Shown here: in pieces, positions 23,853 to 31,330 of the stretch
Position numbering within the stretch: the first letter of the stretch is position 1
How the letters are laid out: each line of letters opens with the position of its first letter
NCBI RefSeq assembly: GCF_003067705.1
Contig: NZ_QANL01000004.1
Span: forward strand, 434,001-498,000
Length of the DNA stretch: 64,000 nt
DNA from: Planctomonas deserti
GTDB taxonomy: Bacteria > Actinomycetota > Actinomycetes > Actinomycetales > Microbacteriaceae
Direction of reading: 5' to 3'
Position numbers and translations under genes: made by a program
Notes under the pieces: generated by a model
What the model saw: the letters and a program-made list of their open reading frames with translations, nothing else
Database searches by the model: none
What the model was told of the DNA's origin: nothing

Positions 23853-25313
23853 ATGGCAACGCCGGCAGCGACGCTCCTCCGCACAGCGGACACCGTCGCA
23901 CGCCTGGGCTCCTCCCCCGCCGCGTTCGTGACGCTCTCCAAGCAGGACCTCCTCGACGCGTTGCACGCTATCGCCGACCTGCGACAGTCCTGTGACACCT
24001 TCTCCGCTTGGATCGCCGGTGAGCTGAACCGCCGTTCGGTGCCTGACCTCGGTTCCGCCGGGCTCGCGCAGCAGGAGGGTTACCGTACGCCTCAGGCGAT
24101 GGTCGAGGCCATCACCGGAACCACGAAGGGCGGCGCGGTGTCGATCGTGGAAGTGGGCAAGATGCTCGCCGAAACGGACGCCGTCGAAACCGTGCAGCGC
24201 GAGCACCCCGAACTCCCGGCGCCGCCCACCCCGTGGCAGGCGCCGATCGCCCACGCCGTCACCGACGGGAAGGTCTCCATCGCCCAGGCGGACGCCATTC
24301 GCGCCGGGCTGGGACTGCCGACCGACGCGGTGCCGGCCGAGGCCCTGTCGGAGGCGGCGCGAGAGCTGCTGGATGATGCGGCAACCCTCACGGCCGGTCA
24401 GTTGCACCGCCGGGCGAGGCAACTGCGCGACGACCTGAACGACACCGAAGTCGAGGATCGCGAAAAGGCCCAGTTGGAGCAGCAGCACCTCAAGGCATGG
24501 AAGCGCCCCGACGGGATGGTGGAAGGCAAGTTCCTCTACGCACCCGAACCCGGAGCCTTCCTCCTCTCCGTCCTCGACGAGCTGACCAACCCGAGACGAG
24601 GCGGCCCGCGCTTCGTCAAGGAAGAGGACCGCGCCCGGATCGACGCCATCGTCAACGACCCCCGCTCCACCGAACGCTTGGCCGCGGACGGGTTCCTCGA
24701 GCTCCTCCGCATCGGCGCGGACGCCGATCCCGGACAGGTCTTCGGATCGAGGCGGCCGGCGGTGCGGGTGATCGTGACGAAGGAGTCACTGCAGACCGGC
24801 GAGGGCCACGGCTCCATCCAGGACACCGGCGAGGCGGTCTCGATCGCCACCATCCGCCGCGAGGTCTGCAACACGGGAACGGTCGCGGTGGTCCTCGATG
24901 ACGATGGTCAGTGCGTGAACGTCGGTCGCGAGCAGCGGCTCTTCACCGCCCGCCAGCGCACCGGCCTCGCGGTTCGGGACGGTGGGTGCATGTGGCCGGG
25001 CTGCGATCGCCCGCCGTCCTGGTGCGAGGCCCACCACATCAATCAGTGGAAACGGGACAACGGCAAGACGGACATCGCCGACGGCGTGCTCCTGTGCAAG
25101 CACCACCACCTGCTCCTTCACAACAACGGCTGGGACATCCGACGAACCGGCGGGCGGTACCTGCTGCTCCCGCCGAGATCGATCAGCCCGACCCGCGAAG
25201 CCCGCCACCTGGCGACCAAGAGCAGAGCGGTCCAAGACTGGAACGCCCGCCGACACCGCCTCCGAGCGCATGACCGAGACCGCTCCCCAGAACCGACCCC
25301 ACCCGGCGACTGA
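23853..25313 (+). CDS. DUF222 / HNH endonuclease domain protein (13E12-repeat family)
   Basis: A 486-residue protein. The N-terminal two thirds are the helical DUF222 domain (ALHAIADLRQSCDTFSAWIAGELNRRS, then DAATLTAGQLHRRARQLRDDLN). The HNH nuclease is at about residues 375-425: GGCMWPGCDRPPSWCEAHHINQW and GVLLCKHHHLLLHNNGW, with the Cys pairs, paired His and Asn intact. The family is multi-copy in Actinomycetota, and some mycobacterial members are LexA-regulated. Its DNA target is unknown. I chose ATG 23853 because TAGAAT seven bases upstream implies a leaderless mRNA; ATG 23844 is in frame but inside the -10. It is flanked by repeat units on both sides. Confidence 0.93.
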   Translation: MATPAATLLRTADTVARLGSSPAAFVTLSKQDLLDALHAIADLRQSCDTFSAWIAGELNRRSVPDLGSAGLAQQEGYRTPQAMVEAITGTTKGGAVSIVEVGKMLAETDAVETVQREHPELPAPPTPWQAPIAHAVTDGKVSIAQADAIRAGLGLPTDAVPAEALSEAARELLDDAATLTAGQLHRRARQLRDDLNDTEVEDREKAQLEQQHLKAWKRPDGMVEGKFLYAPEPGAFLLSVLDELTNPRRGGPRFVKEEDRARIDAIVNDPRSTERLAADGFLELLRIGADADPGQVFGSRRPAVRVIVTKESLQTGEGHGSIQDTGEAVSIATIRREVCNTGTVAVVLDDDGQCVNVGREQRLFTARQRTGLAVRDGGCMWPGCDRPPSWCEAHHINQWKRDNGKTDIADGVLLCKHHHLLLHNNGWDIRRTGGRYLLLPPRSISPTREARHLATKSRAVQDWNARRHRLRAHDRDRSPEPTPPGD

Positions 25314-25790
25314 CCGTGCCCATCAGCAGCTCTTCACGGTCCCTGAGCCAGTCGAAGGGACGCGGCGCACCTCACGTCGCTTCGACAAGCTCAGCGACCG
25401 TGACGGCTCAGCGACCGTGCTGGCTCAGCGACGGTATGGACCAGCGACCGCGTCGGTGACGGGGCGTGAACGGAGGAGCCAGCCATCCGCATTCCGTCGC
25501 TGCTCGCAAAGCTCTGCGAGACAACCAGTGCAGGCGGGCGGAACCACCCGACGGTCCCTGAGCCTGTCGAAGGGACGCGACGCACCTCACGTCGCTTCGA
25601 CAGGCTCAGCGACCGTATGGCTCAGCGACCGTATGGACCAGCGACCGCGTCGGCGACGGGCCGTGAACGGAGGAGCCGGCCACCCGCTTTCCGTCGCTGC
25701 TCGCGAAGCTCTCGGGAACGACCGGCGCCGATCGGCGGCACACCTCGGTCCCTGAGCCCGTCGAAGGGACGCGAGGTGGCGGTGGGACCT
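25314..25790. other. Repeat array without a gene
   Basis: The 477 bases after the DUF222/HNH gene contain no coding frame that I can support. They are made almost entirely of the tandem repeat units described at 25338-25771. Confidence 0.7.
25338..25771. repeat. Tandem ~200-bp units built from extragenic palindromes
   Basis: Units begin with GGTCCCTGAGC at 25338, 25553 and 25747 (periods 215 and 194; the third is cut off). Each has a forward 25-mer (GGTCCCTGAGCC.GTCGAAGGGACG), a 13-base spacer, an inverted partner (25375-25399, 25590-25614), two or three GGCTCAGCGACCGT copies and about 120 bases ending in CGGAACCACC-like sequence. The length difference comes from one extra GGCTCAGCGACCGT copy. 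No transposase is present. Confidence 0.8.
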
Positions 25791-25955
25791 CTACTCGTCC
25801 GCGGGGCCCGGGCGGACCTGGGCGTCGTCGCGGATGTCGATGCGGGTCGCGCCGTTCGTGCCTTCGGACACGTCGATTCGCGGGTCCGCGTCCGACTCCA
25901 CCGCTTCGGGGGCGCTGGTCAGCTGGTCCCTGCGCTTCTCGTCGAAGTCCGTCAT
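25791..25955 (-). CDS. Small acidic protein, 54 residues
   Basis: Not recognised as a named family. The protein begins MTDFDEKRRDQLTSAPEAV and continues with Asp/Glu-rich sequence without Cys, membrane segment or signal. ATG 25955 has a good ribosome site (GAGGGAG, spacing 6), which is the main support for it being real. It ends inside the downstream repeat boundary. The gene lies between the repeat array and the J-domain gene, in the same direction as the latter, about 90 bases after it. Function unknown. Confidence 0.55.
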   Translation of the reverse strand: MTDFDEKRRDQLTSAPEAVESDADPRIDVSEGTNGATRIDIRDDAQVRPGPADE

Positions 25956-26048
25956 CGCTCTCCCTCGTGGCTCGCGCCGGCCGGCTTTGCGGCCCGCCCG
26001 TCCCACCGTAGCGGCGAGCGACACAGGCGGCAGGGTCGGGCGGCAGGG

Positions 26049-26978
26049 TCAGGCGTAGCGGACGCGGTCCTGCAGGCGAGCGCGCAGCTCGAACATGTCC
26101 GGTGCCGCGCCGTCCCCGCGGCCCGGAGCGCCGGTGCGCAGCATATGCGGCAGAACCGATCGACGCACGACCACGGCCCCCGACGTGCGGCCACGCTCGA
26201 CGGTCAACACGGGAAGGGCCAGCGCGTCGTCCGGCACGACGAGGATGCTCGCCGTCACCCGCACGCGCAGCTCGCGACCCAGCGCCTTCGCGCCCTGGGT
26301 CAGCGACGCGAGCGGCTCGTGGTCCTCGGGCATCGACTCGCCGACGAGCTCGCCGCGCACGAGGCGCAGCTCGCCCGGCCCCCAGTCCTCCGACTCGAGC
26401 ACGAACAGGCCGGTCGGGCCGAGCACGAGGTGGTCGATGTGGTGCGGCGCCCGGCCGGCGAGCACGTCGTTCCAGATCGAGTACGCGATGCCGAGCCCCG
26501 AGACGGCCCGCGCGGTCGCCTCCTCGGCCAGCGCCTTCGAGAGCAGGCGGCGGAGCTCGAGCGGTGCGGAGCGGACCAGCGCGGGGTCGTACGGATCCTC
26601 GAGCGCCGCGCCCCGCCCCGCCCACTCCCGCATGAGCACCAGGAAGCGCTCGCGCGTCGACCCGCCCGGGTGGCCGTACATCCGGGCCCGCACGGACGAG
26701 CGCGGACGCTCCGGCGGGTGCGACGGCGGGGCGAACGGCGCGTGCTCGGGCTCGGCGGCCCCGGCGGCGCGGCCGCGGTCGTACAGCTCGCGGGCGGCGG
26801 GGTCGCCGATGCGCTCCCAGGCGGCCTGGACGGCGTGGAAGCGGTCCGCGGATCCGCCGGTGTCCGGATGCGTCTCGCGCAGCAGCCTGCGGTAGGCGCG
26901 GCGGAGCTCGTTCTGGTCGGCCGTCGCCTGCACGCCCAGCACCTCGTACGGCGTCGGCGAGGCGGGGCTGTCGAGCAT
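26049..26978 (-). CDS. J-domain protein with C-terminal NERD-like domain
   Basis: A 309-residue cytoplasmic protein. The J domain is at residues 9-70: TPYEVLGVQATADQNELRRAYRRLLRETHPD, with the HPD motif at 37-39 that stimulates DnaK ATPase. After a Pro-rich linker (about residues 78-110), residues about 165-260 contain HHIDHLVLGPTGLFVLESEDWGPGELRLVRGELVG, matching the NERD nuclease-related fold (D-H-V..G..G.FVIE). The catalytic potential of this NERD is uncertain. The combination suggests a co-chaperone for a nucleic-acid-linked client. ATG 26978 has GAAGGA upstream. Divergent from the patatin gene. Confidence 0.82.
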   Translation of the reverse strand: MLDSPASPTPYEVLGVQATADQNELRRAYRRLLRETHPDTGGSADRFHAVQAAWERIGDPAARELYDRGRAAGAAEPEHAPFAPPSHPPERPRSSVRARMYGHPGGSTRERFLVLMREWAGRGAALEDPYDPALVRSAPLELRRLLSKALAEEATARAVSGLGIAYSIWNDVLAGRAPHHIDHLVLGPTGLFVLESEDWGPGELRLVRGELVGESMPEDHEPLASLTQGAKALGRELRVRVTASILVVPDDALALPVLTVERGRTSGAVVVRRSVLPHMLRTGAPGRGDGAAPDMFELRARLQDRVRYA

Positions 26979-27232
26979 CGGGCGGTCCTTCGAATGGGCG
27001 TGCAAGGGATTCGAGAATACCGGCGCGGCCTGGGAGAGATACTGAGCCGGGCGGGGCCCGGGCCGAGACCAGGGCGGGGCCGAGGCTCGTTCGGCGAGAC
27101 CACCCCTGGGCGGTCCCGGTGGTGTTTCCTTGTACGGGGCCGCGCGCCACCGGGTCCGGGACCACCGGGGCCCGCGGACCACCGGCACGACCGCAGCACA
27201 GCACCACCGACGCACGGAGAGAGGACACCGAC

Positions 27233-28096
27233 ATGGCAAAGCAGGGCGAGGGACGCACGGCACTGGTGCTCGGCGGCGGCGGGGTCGCCGGCATCGCGTG
27301 GGAGACCGGGCTGCTCGCCGGGCTTCTCGAGCGGGGAATCGACGTCTCCGACGCGGACGTCGTGGTCGGCACGTCGGCGGGGTCCGTCGTCGGCACCGTG
27401 CTGCGGTCCGGTGCGCTGCAGTCCACCTACGAGTCCCTGCTCGAGCCGCCGACCTACGACCTCGCCGGCGTGGAGGGCCTCGACCTCGAGCCGCTCCTCG
27501 CGGCCGGCGCCGCGGCCGCGCAGAGCACGGGCACGGAGGAGCAGGCGCGATCCATCATCGGCCGGGTCGCGGCGCGGGCGCACACCCCCGAGACCGACGA
27601 CCAGGCCGTCACGCGCTTCGAGCGTCTGCTGCCGACGACCGAGTGGCCCCTGGCTGAGCTGCGGGTGACCGCGGTCGACGCGCTCGACGGCACGTTCCGG
27701 GTGCTCGACTCCGGATCCGGCGTCCCGCTGGCGCGGGCCGTGGCCGCGAGCTGCGCCGTGCCCGGCGTCTACCCCGCGACCACGGTGGACGGCCGGCTGC
27801 TGATGGACGGCGGGATGCGGTCCAGCACGAATGCCGACGTCGCCGCCGACTGCGACCGCGTGCTCATCGTGGCGTGCGGGCCCGAGCTCGCCGTGAGCCC
27901 CCTCGGGCCGACGCTCAGCGTTGCGGCGGAGGCGCTCCGGGCGACCGCCGACGTGCTCGTGATCGTGGCGGACGCGGAGAGCACGGCCGCGTTCGGCACC
28001 AACCCGCTTCTGCCGGAGTCGAGCACGGCGTCGGCGCTCGCCGGGTTCGCCCAGGCCGCGGACGTGGCCGAGCGGGTCCGCGCCTTCTGGCGCTGA
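27233..28096 (+). CDS. Patatin-like phospholipase
   Basis: A 287-residue hydrolase of the patatin fold. The oxyanion loop is GGGGVAG (residues 14-20), the nucleophile elbow GTSAG has Ser48, and the catalytic Asp is in DGG (LLMDGGMRSS, about residue 193). No signal peptide, so it acts in the cytoplasm or at the inner membrane face, releasing fatty acids from a lipid ester. The natural substrate is unknown. ATG 27233 is preceded by GAGAGGAC. The 254-base gap to the divergent J-domain gene is GC-rich with GGGGCC-type runs and no clear promoter. Confidence 0.9.
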   Translation: MAKQGEGRTALVLGGGGVAGIAWETGLLAGLLERGIDVSDADVVVGTSAGSVVGTVLRSGALQSTYESLLEPPTYDLAGVEGLDLEPLLAAGAAAAQSTGTEEQARSIIGRVAARAHTPETDDQAVTRFERLLPTTEWPLAELRVTAVDALDGTFRVLDSGSGVPLARAVAASCAVPGVYPATTVDGRLLMDGGMRSSTNADVAADCDRVLIVACGPELAVSPLGPTLSVAAEALRATADVLVIVADAESTAAFGTNPLLPESSTASALAGFAQAADVAERVRAFWR

Positions 28097-28117
28097 CCCG
28101 CCCGACGCGCTGACCCG

Positions 28118-28140
28118 CCCGACCCGCACGTGCCGTCGGG
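28118..28140. terminator. Possible bidirectional hairpin between converging genes
   Basis: CCCGAC, 2 nt, GCACGTGC, 1 nt, GTCGGG in the 56-base gap between the patatin gene and the converging ABC permease gene. It could serve both directions, but no T-tract is present. It is preceded by a direct repeat CTGACCCGCCCGAC. Confidence 0.35.
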
Positions 28141-28152
28141 ACCCGGCCCCGA

Positions 28153-28980
28153 TCAGCCCTTCGTCGCGCCGGCAGTGACGCCTGTCGTGATCTGGCGCTG
28201 GAAGATCAGGTACACGACGATGAGCGGCAGCACGACCAGCAGCACGCCCGCCAGGTAGGTCGGCACGTTGTCCGGGTACTGCCCGCGCAGCGCGCTGACC
28301 CCGACCATGAGGGTCCGCTGGCTCGGCGACTGCATGACGAGCAGCGAGATGAGGATGTCGTTCCAGCAGAACAGCGCGTTGAGGATGCCCATCGACAGCA
28401 GCGCCGGGCGGCCGAGCGGCAGCATGATGCGGCCGAAGACGCCGTAGATGGTGTTGCCGTCGACGCGCGCCGCCTCGGTGATCTCCTTCGGGATCCGCGC
28501 GAAGTACGCGGTCATGAAGTAGATCGTGAACGGCAGGAACTGCGAGACGTACGCGACGATCAGCCCGGGATAGGTGTTGATCATCGAGAAGTCGCTCAGC
28601 GTTTTGATGAACGGCACCATGATCACCTGGAACGGGATCATCATCGCCGCCAGGATCAGCAGGAACGTCGCCCTGCTCCCCCGGAACGTCAGGTGGCTGA
28701 GCGCGAACCCGGCCATCGACGAGATCAGCAGGATGAGCGCGACCGAGACCACCGTCACGAAGATCGAGTTCAGGTAGTACCGGCCCATGTTGGCCTGGGT
28801 CCACGCGTCGACGAAGTTCTGGAAGTTGAAGTCCGTCGTGAGGCCGCCGCGGTCGAGCACGTAGTCGACGCGGGACTTCAGGGCGATGTTCAGCGTGTAG
28901 AGCATCGGGTAGATCGTGGCGATGGCGAGGAGCGCCATCGGGGCCGCGATGATCCAGCGGGCCGCACCTGTGCTGCGCAT
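28153..28980 (-). CDS. Sugar ABC importer, permease 2 (MalG type)
   Basis: A 275-residue membrane protein with six hydrophobic segments. The EAA loop is TEAARVDGNTIYGVFGRIMLPLGRPAL at about residues 168-195. The N-terminal ALKSRVDYVLDRGGLTTDFNFQNFVDAW and the FIKTLSDFSMINTYPGLIVAYVSQFLPFTIYFM region are typical of CUT1 permeases. It is the last gene of the minus-strand unit (beta-helix enzyme, binding protein, two permeases). The start overlaps the preceding stop as ATGA. No ATPase gene is present, so a shared MsiK-type ATPase elsewhere probably powers it. Confidence 0.93.
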   Translation of the reverse strand: MRSTGAARWIIAAPMALLAIATIYPMLYTLNIALKSRVDYVLDRGGLTTDFNFQNFVDAWTQANMGRYYLNSIFVTVVSVALILLISSMAGFALSHLTFRGSRATFLLILAAMMIPFQVIMVPFIKTLSDFSMINTYPGLIVAYVSQFLPFTIYFMTAYFARIPKEITEAARVDGNTIYGVFGRIMLPLGRPALLSMGILNALFCWNDILISLLVMQSPSQRTLMVGVSALRGQYPDNVPTYLAGVLLVVLPLIVVYLIFQRQITTGVTAGATKG

Positions 28981-29924
28981 CAGACCTCCTTGGTGGCGCG
29001 GCGGAGCACGCGGATCTGGAGCAGGCCGATCACGAGGATCAGCAGGAGCAGCACGACGGACGCCGCCGACGCGAGGGCCGGCTTCGCCTCGCCGTTGAGC
29101 TTCCAGATGAGGAACTCCGGCAGGTAGGACGCGGCGCCGGGGCCGCCCGCCGTCATGGTGTACAGCAGGCCGAAGATGCCGGTCAGCATGCCGATGGTGG
29201 TGGTGACGAACACGAACTGGATCGTCTGCGAGAGCTCGGGGATGACGACGTACCAGATGGTCTGCCCGAGGCTCGCGCCGTCAATGCGGGCGGCGTCGAG
29301 CAGCTCCTGGTCGACGGTCGAGAAGCCGGCGAGGAAGATCACGAGCGCCATGCCGAACGTGGCCCAGATGTGCACGCCGAGCACGCTCGGCAGCGCGCTG
29401 TTCGACTGGCCGAGCCAGTCGATGACGGGCAGGCCGAGCGCCTTGTTCACGTCATTGAGCGGGCCGTTCGCCGCGAGCACGATGTTGAAGATGGCCCCGA
29501 TGATGATGGGCGACAGCACGACCGGAAGGAAGTAGACGCTGCGGTAGAACCGGTGACCGGGCACCTTCAGGAAGATGAAGGTGGCGAGGATGCCGGCCAC
29601 GAGCACCTCGAGCGGCACGAACAGCAGCACGACGATGACGTTCCGCGCGGCCGCGTGGAACCGGACGTCGGTGAAGAGGGTGACGTAGTTGTCGAGCCCG
29701 ATGAAGACGCCGTTCAGCTCCTGGTCGCCGGTGAACGAGAAGTTCACGCCAAGCGCCAGCGGGTAGACCCGGAACACGAGCAGGATGGCGATCGCGGGGA
29801 ACACGAGCACGAGCGGCGCTGCGCGCTCGAGGGTGAAGCGGCGGCGGGGGCGGCGCTTCGCGGACGCGGCCCCGGGCCGGACGTCCGTGGGGACGTCCGG
29901 CCGGGACCCGAGCAATGCGGTCAC
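28980..29924 (-). CDS. Sugar ABC importer, permease 1 (MalF type)
   Basis: A 314-residue membrane protein. A basic N-terminal tail (KRRPRRRFTLERA) precedes six hydrophobic segments. The EAA loop is LDAARIDGASLGQTIWYVVIPELSQTI at about residues 210-236. It belongs to the CUT1 class of sugar permeases and pairs with the following permease. The GTG start lies four bases after the binding-protein stop. It overlaps the next gene by four bases. Confidence 0.92.
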   Translation of the reverse strand: MTALLGSRPDVPTDVRPGAASAKRRPRRRFTLERAAPLVLVFPAIAILLVFRVYPLALGVNFSFTGDQELNGVFIGLDNYVTLFTDVRFHAAARNVIVVLLFVPLEVLVAGILATFIFLKVPGHRFYRSVYFLPVVLSPIIIGAIFNIVLAANGPLNDVNKALGLPVIDWLGQSNSALPSVLGVHIWATFGMALVIFLAGFSTVDQELLDAARIDGASLGQTIWYVVIPELSQTIQFVFVTTTIGMLTGIFGLLYTMTAGGPGAASYLPEFLIWKLNGEAKPALASAASVVLLLLILVIGLLQIRVLRRATKEV

Positions 29925-29928
29925 AAAC

Positions 29929-31203
29929 TCACTCTTCCGATGCCTGCAGCTGCGCGACCGCGTCGTCCACGGTCACCTCGCCGACCAGCAGCTGCTGGCC
30001 GAGCCGGTGCAGGAGGTCGAGGGTGTCGCCGGAGAGCGCGGTGTGCAGCAGCGGCTTGCTCCCGGGCAGCTCGGCGATGATCTCCTGCGCCGACGTGATG
30101 TCGGTGTCGAGCTCGACGGTGGTGTTGGACACGATCTGACCGCCGGCGAGGGCGTAGTCCGCCTGGGCGTCGCGCTCCACGGTCGCCTTGATCCAGTCGA
30201 CGGCCATGTCCTTCTTGTCCTCGTTGAGCACGCCGTAGCCGATGCCGCCCTCGATGGGCAGCGCGAGGGTCGTGCCCTCGTTGGTGGTGACGGGCATCAT
30301 GAAGCCGAGGTCGTCGCCGAGGAACTCGTCGAACTGCTTCCAGTGCGCGATGCCCGAGGAGAGCCCGATGACCATGGCGGCCTTCCCGCCCGAGAAGAGG
30401 TCGAAGGAGTCGTTGAACATGGCGGTCGAGTTCGCGCCGTCGTTGTACCAGCCGTTCGCGCTCGACTCGGCCCACATGGTGAGCGCCTGGCGGGCGTGCT
30501 CGCTCGTCCAGTCGCGCTCGCCGTCGATCCAGGCGTCGTACTCCTCGGCGGTGAAGATGCCCGAGCCGAGGCCGGACAGGAAGAACTCGATGCCGAGCCC
30601 CTCCTTGTTGCCGAGGGCGAAGCAGTCGACCTCGGTGCCGGACTCGATCGCGTCGCAGGCGGCGCCGAGCTCCTCCCACGTCTTCGGCGGGTTCTCGGGG
30701 TCGAGGCCGGCCGCGGTGAAGATCGCCTTATTGAAGTAGATGGGGAAGCCCTGCAGGAACATCGGCGCGGAGTACGTCTCGCCGTCCGCCTCGAAGGCGG
30801 GCCAGCCGGCGAGGTCGCCCTTGATGTCGGAGAGCTCATCGGTGACGGGGATGAGCGAGTCGGCGCGGCTCTTCAACTGCGTGCCGCCGTTGAACAGGGC
30901 GACGTCGGGGCCGGTGCCCGCCTCGATCGCGCTGCCGAGGAGCGTGTAGTACTGGTCGAACGGCTGGGAGACGATCTCGACCTCGACGTCCGGGTGCGTT
31001 TCGTTGAAGTTCTTGACGACGTCCTCCTGGAAGGCCGCGGCCGCGTCATCGGACGCGCCCCAGTTCCAGACGACGAGCTTGTCGGCCGAGTCGCCCTCGC
31101 CGCCGCCGGAGCCGCCGGTTGTGCCGGTGCTCGCGCCGCCGCAGGCCGTGAGGGTGAGGGCCGCGGCGAGACCGAGTGCTGCGGAGCTGATCAATCGCTT
31201 CAT
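29929..31203 (-). CDS. Sugar ABC importer, solute-binding lipoprotein
   Basis: A 424-residue lipoprotein. The signal peptide (MKRLISSAALGLAAALTLTAC) has lipobox LTAC with Cys21. A Gly/Ser-rich linker follows, then a family 1 binding fold (KLVVWNWGASDDAAAAFQEDVVKNFNETHPDVEVEIV). It should bring an oligosaccharide or sugar to the two permeases downstream. The neighbouring beta-helix enzyme and sugar-acid genes suggest a deoxysugar or uronic-type sugar. A strong sigma-70-like promoter lies at 31302-31330, overlapping the upstream gene's stop. Confidence 0.92.
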   Translation of the reverse strand: MKRLISSAALGLAAALTLTACGGASTGTTGGSGGGEGDSADKLVVWNWGASDDAAAAFQEDVVKNFNETHPDVEVEIVSQPFDQYYTLLGSAIEAGTGPDVALFNGGTQLKSRADSLIPVTDELSDIKGDLAGWPAFEADGETYSAPMFLQGFPIYFNKAIFTAAGLDPENPPKTWEELGAACDAIESGTEVDCFALGNKEGLGIEFFLSGLGSGIFTAEEYDAWIDGERDWTSEHARQALTMWAESSANGWYNDGANSTAMFNDSFDLFSGGKAAMVIGLSSGIAHWKQFDEFLGDDLGFMMPVTTNEGTTLALPIEGGIGYGVLNEDKKDMAVDWIKATVERDAQADYALAGGQIVSNTTVELDTDITSAQEIIAELPGSKPLLHTALSGDTLDLLHRLGQQLLVGEVTVDDAVAQLQASEE

Positions 31204-31301
31204 TGCGAGGTGCCTTCCAGATCTGTGCGGGCGCTCGGGGCGGAGCGCCTCGCCGGGTGATGGCGCGGGCAGCCTTGGTGCAGCACTGCGCCGGTACGCC
31301 G

Positions 31302-31330
31302 AATGTAATTGGTAATACGTGTCATGTCAA
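31302..31330 (-). promoter_or_regulatory. Sigma-70-like promoter of the sugar ABC importer operon
   Basis: On the minus strand, TTGACA (31330-31325), 17 nt, TACATT (31307-31302). The -35 box overlaps the stop codon of the upstream beta-helix gene. The leader to the binding-protein ATG is about 90 nt. The importer can thus be read separately from the enzyme gene. Confidence 0.75.

Noticed and set aside
25338-25771. Insertion sequence remnant
   Set aside because: No transposase frame and no paired terminal repeats around a unit; the units are made of extragenic palindromes and simple tandem copies.
26300-28804. Long open frame opposite the patatin and permease genes
   Set aside because: It is an antisense shadow of well-identified genes, rich in Arg/Gly/Pro and with no recognisable motif; such frames are expected at this G+C content.
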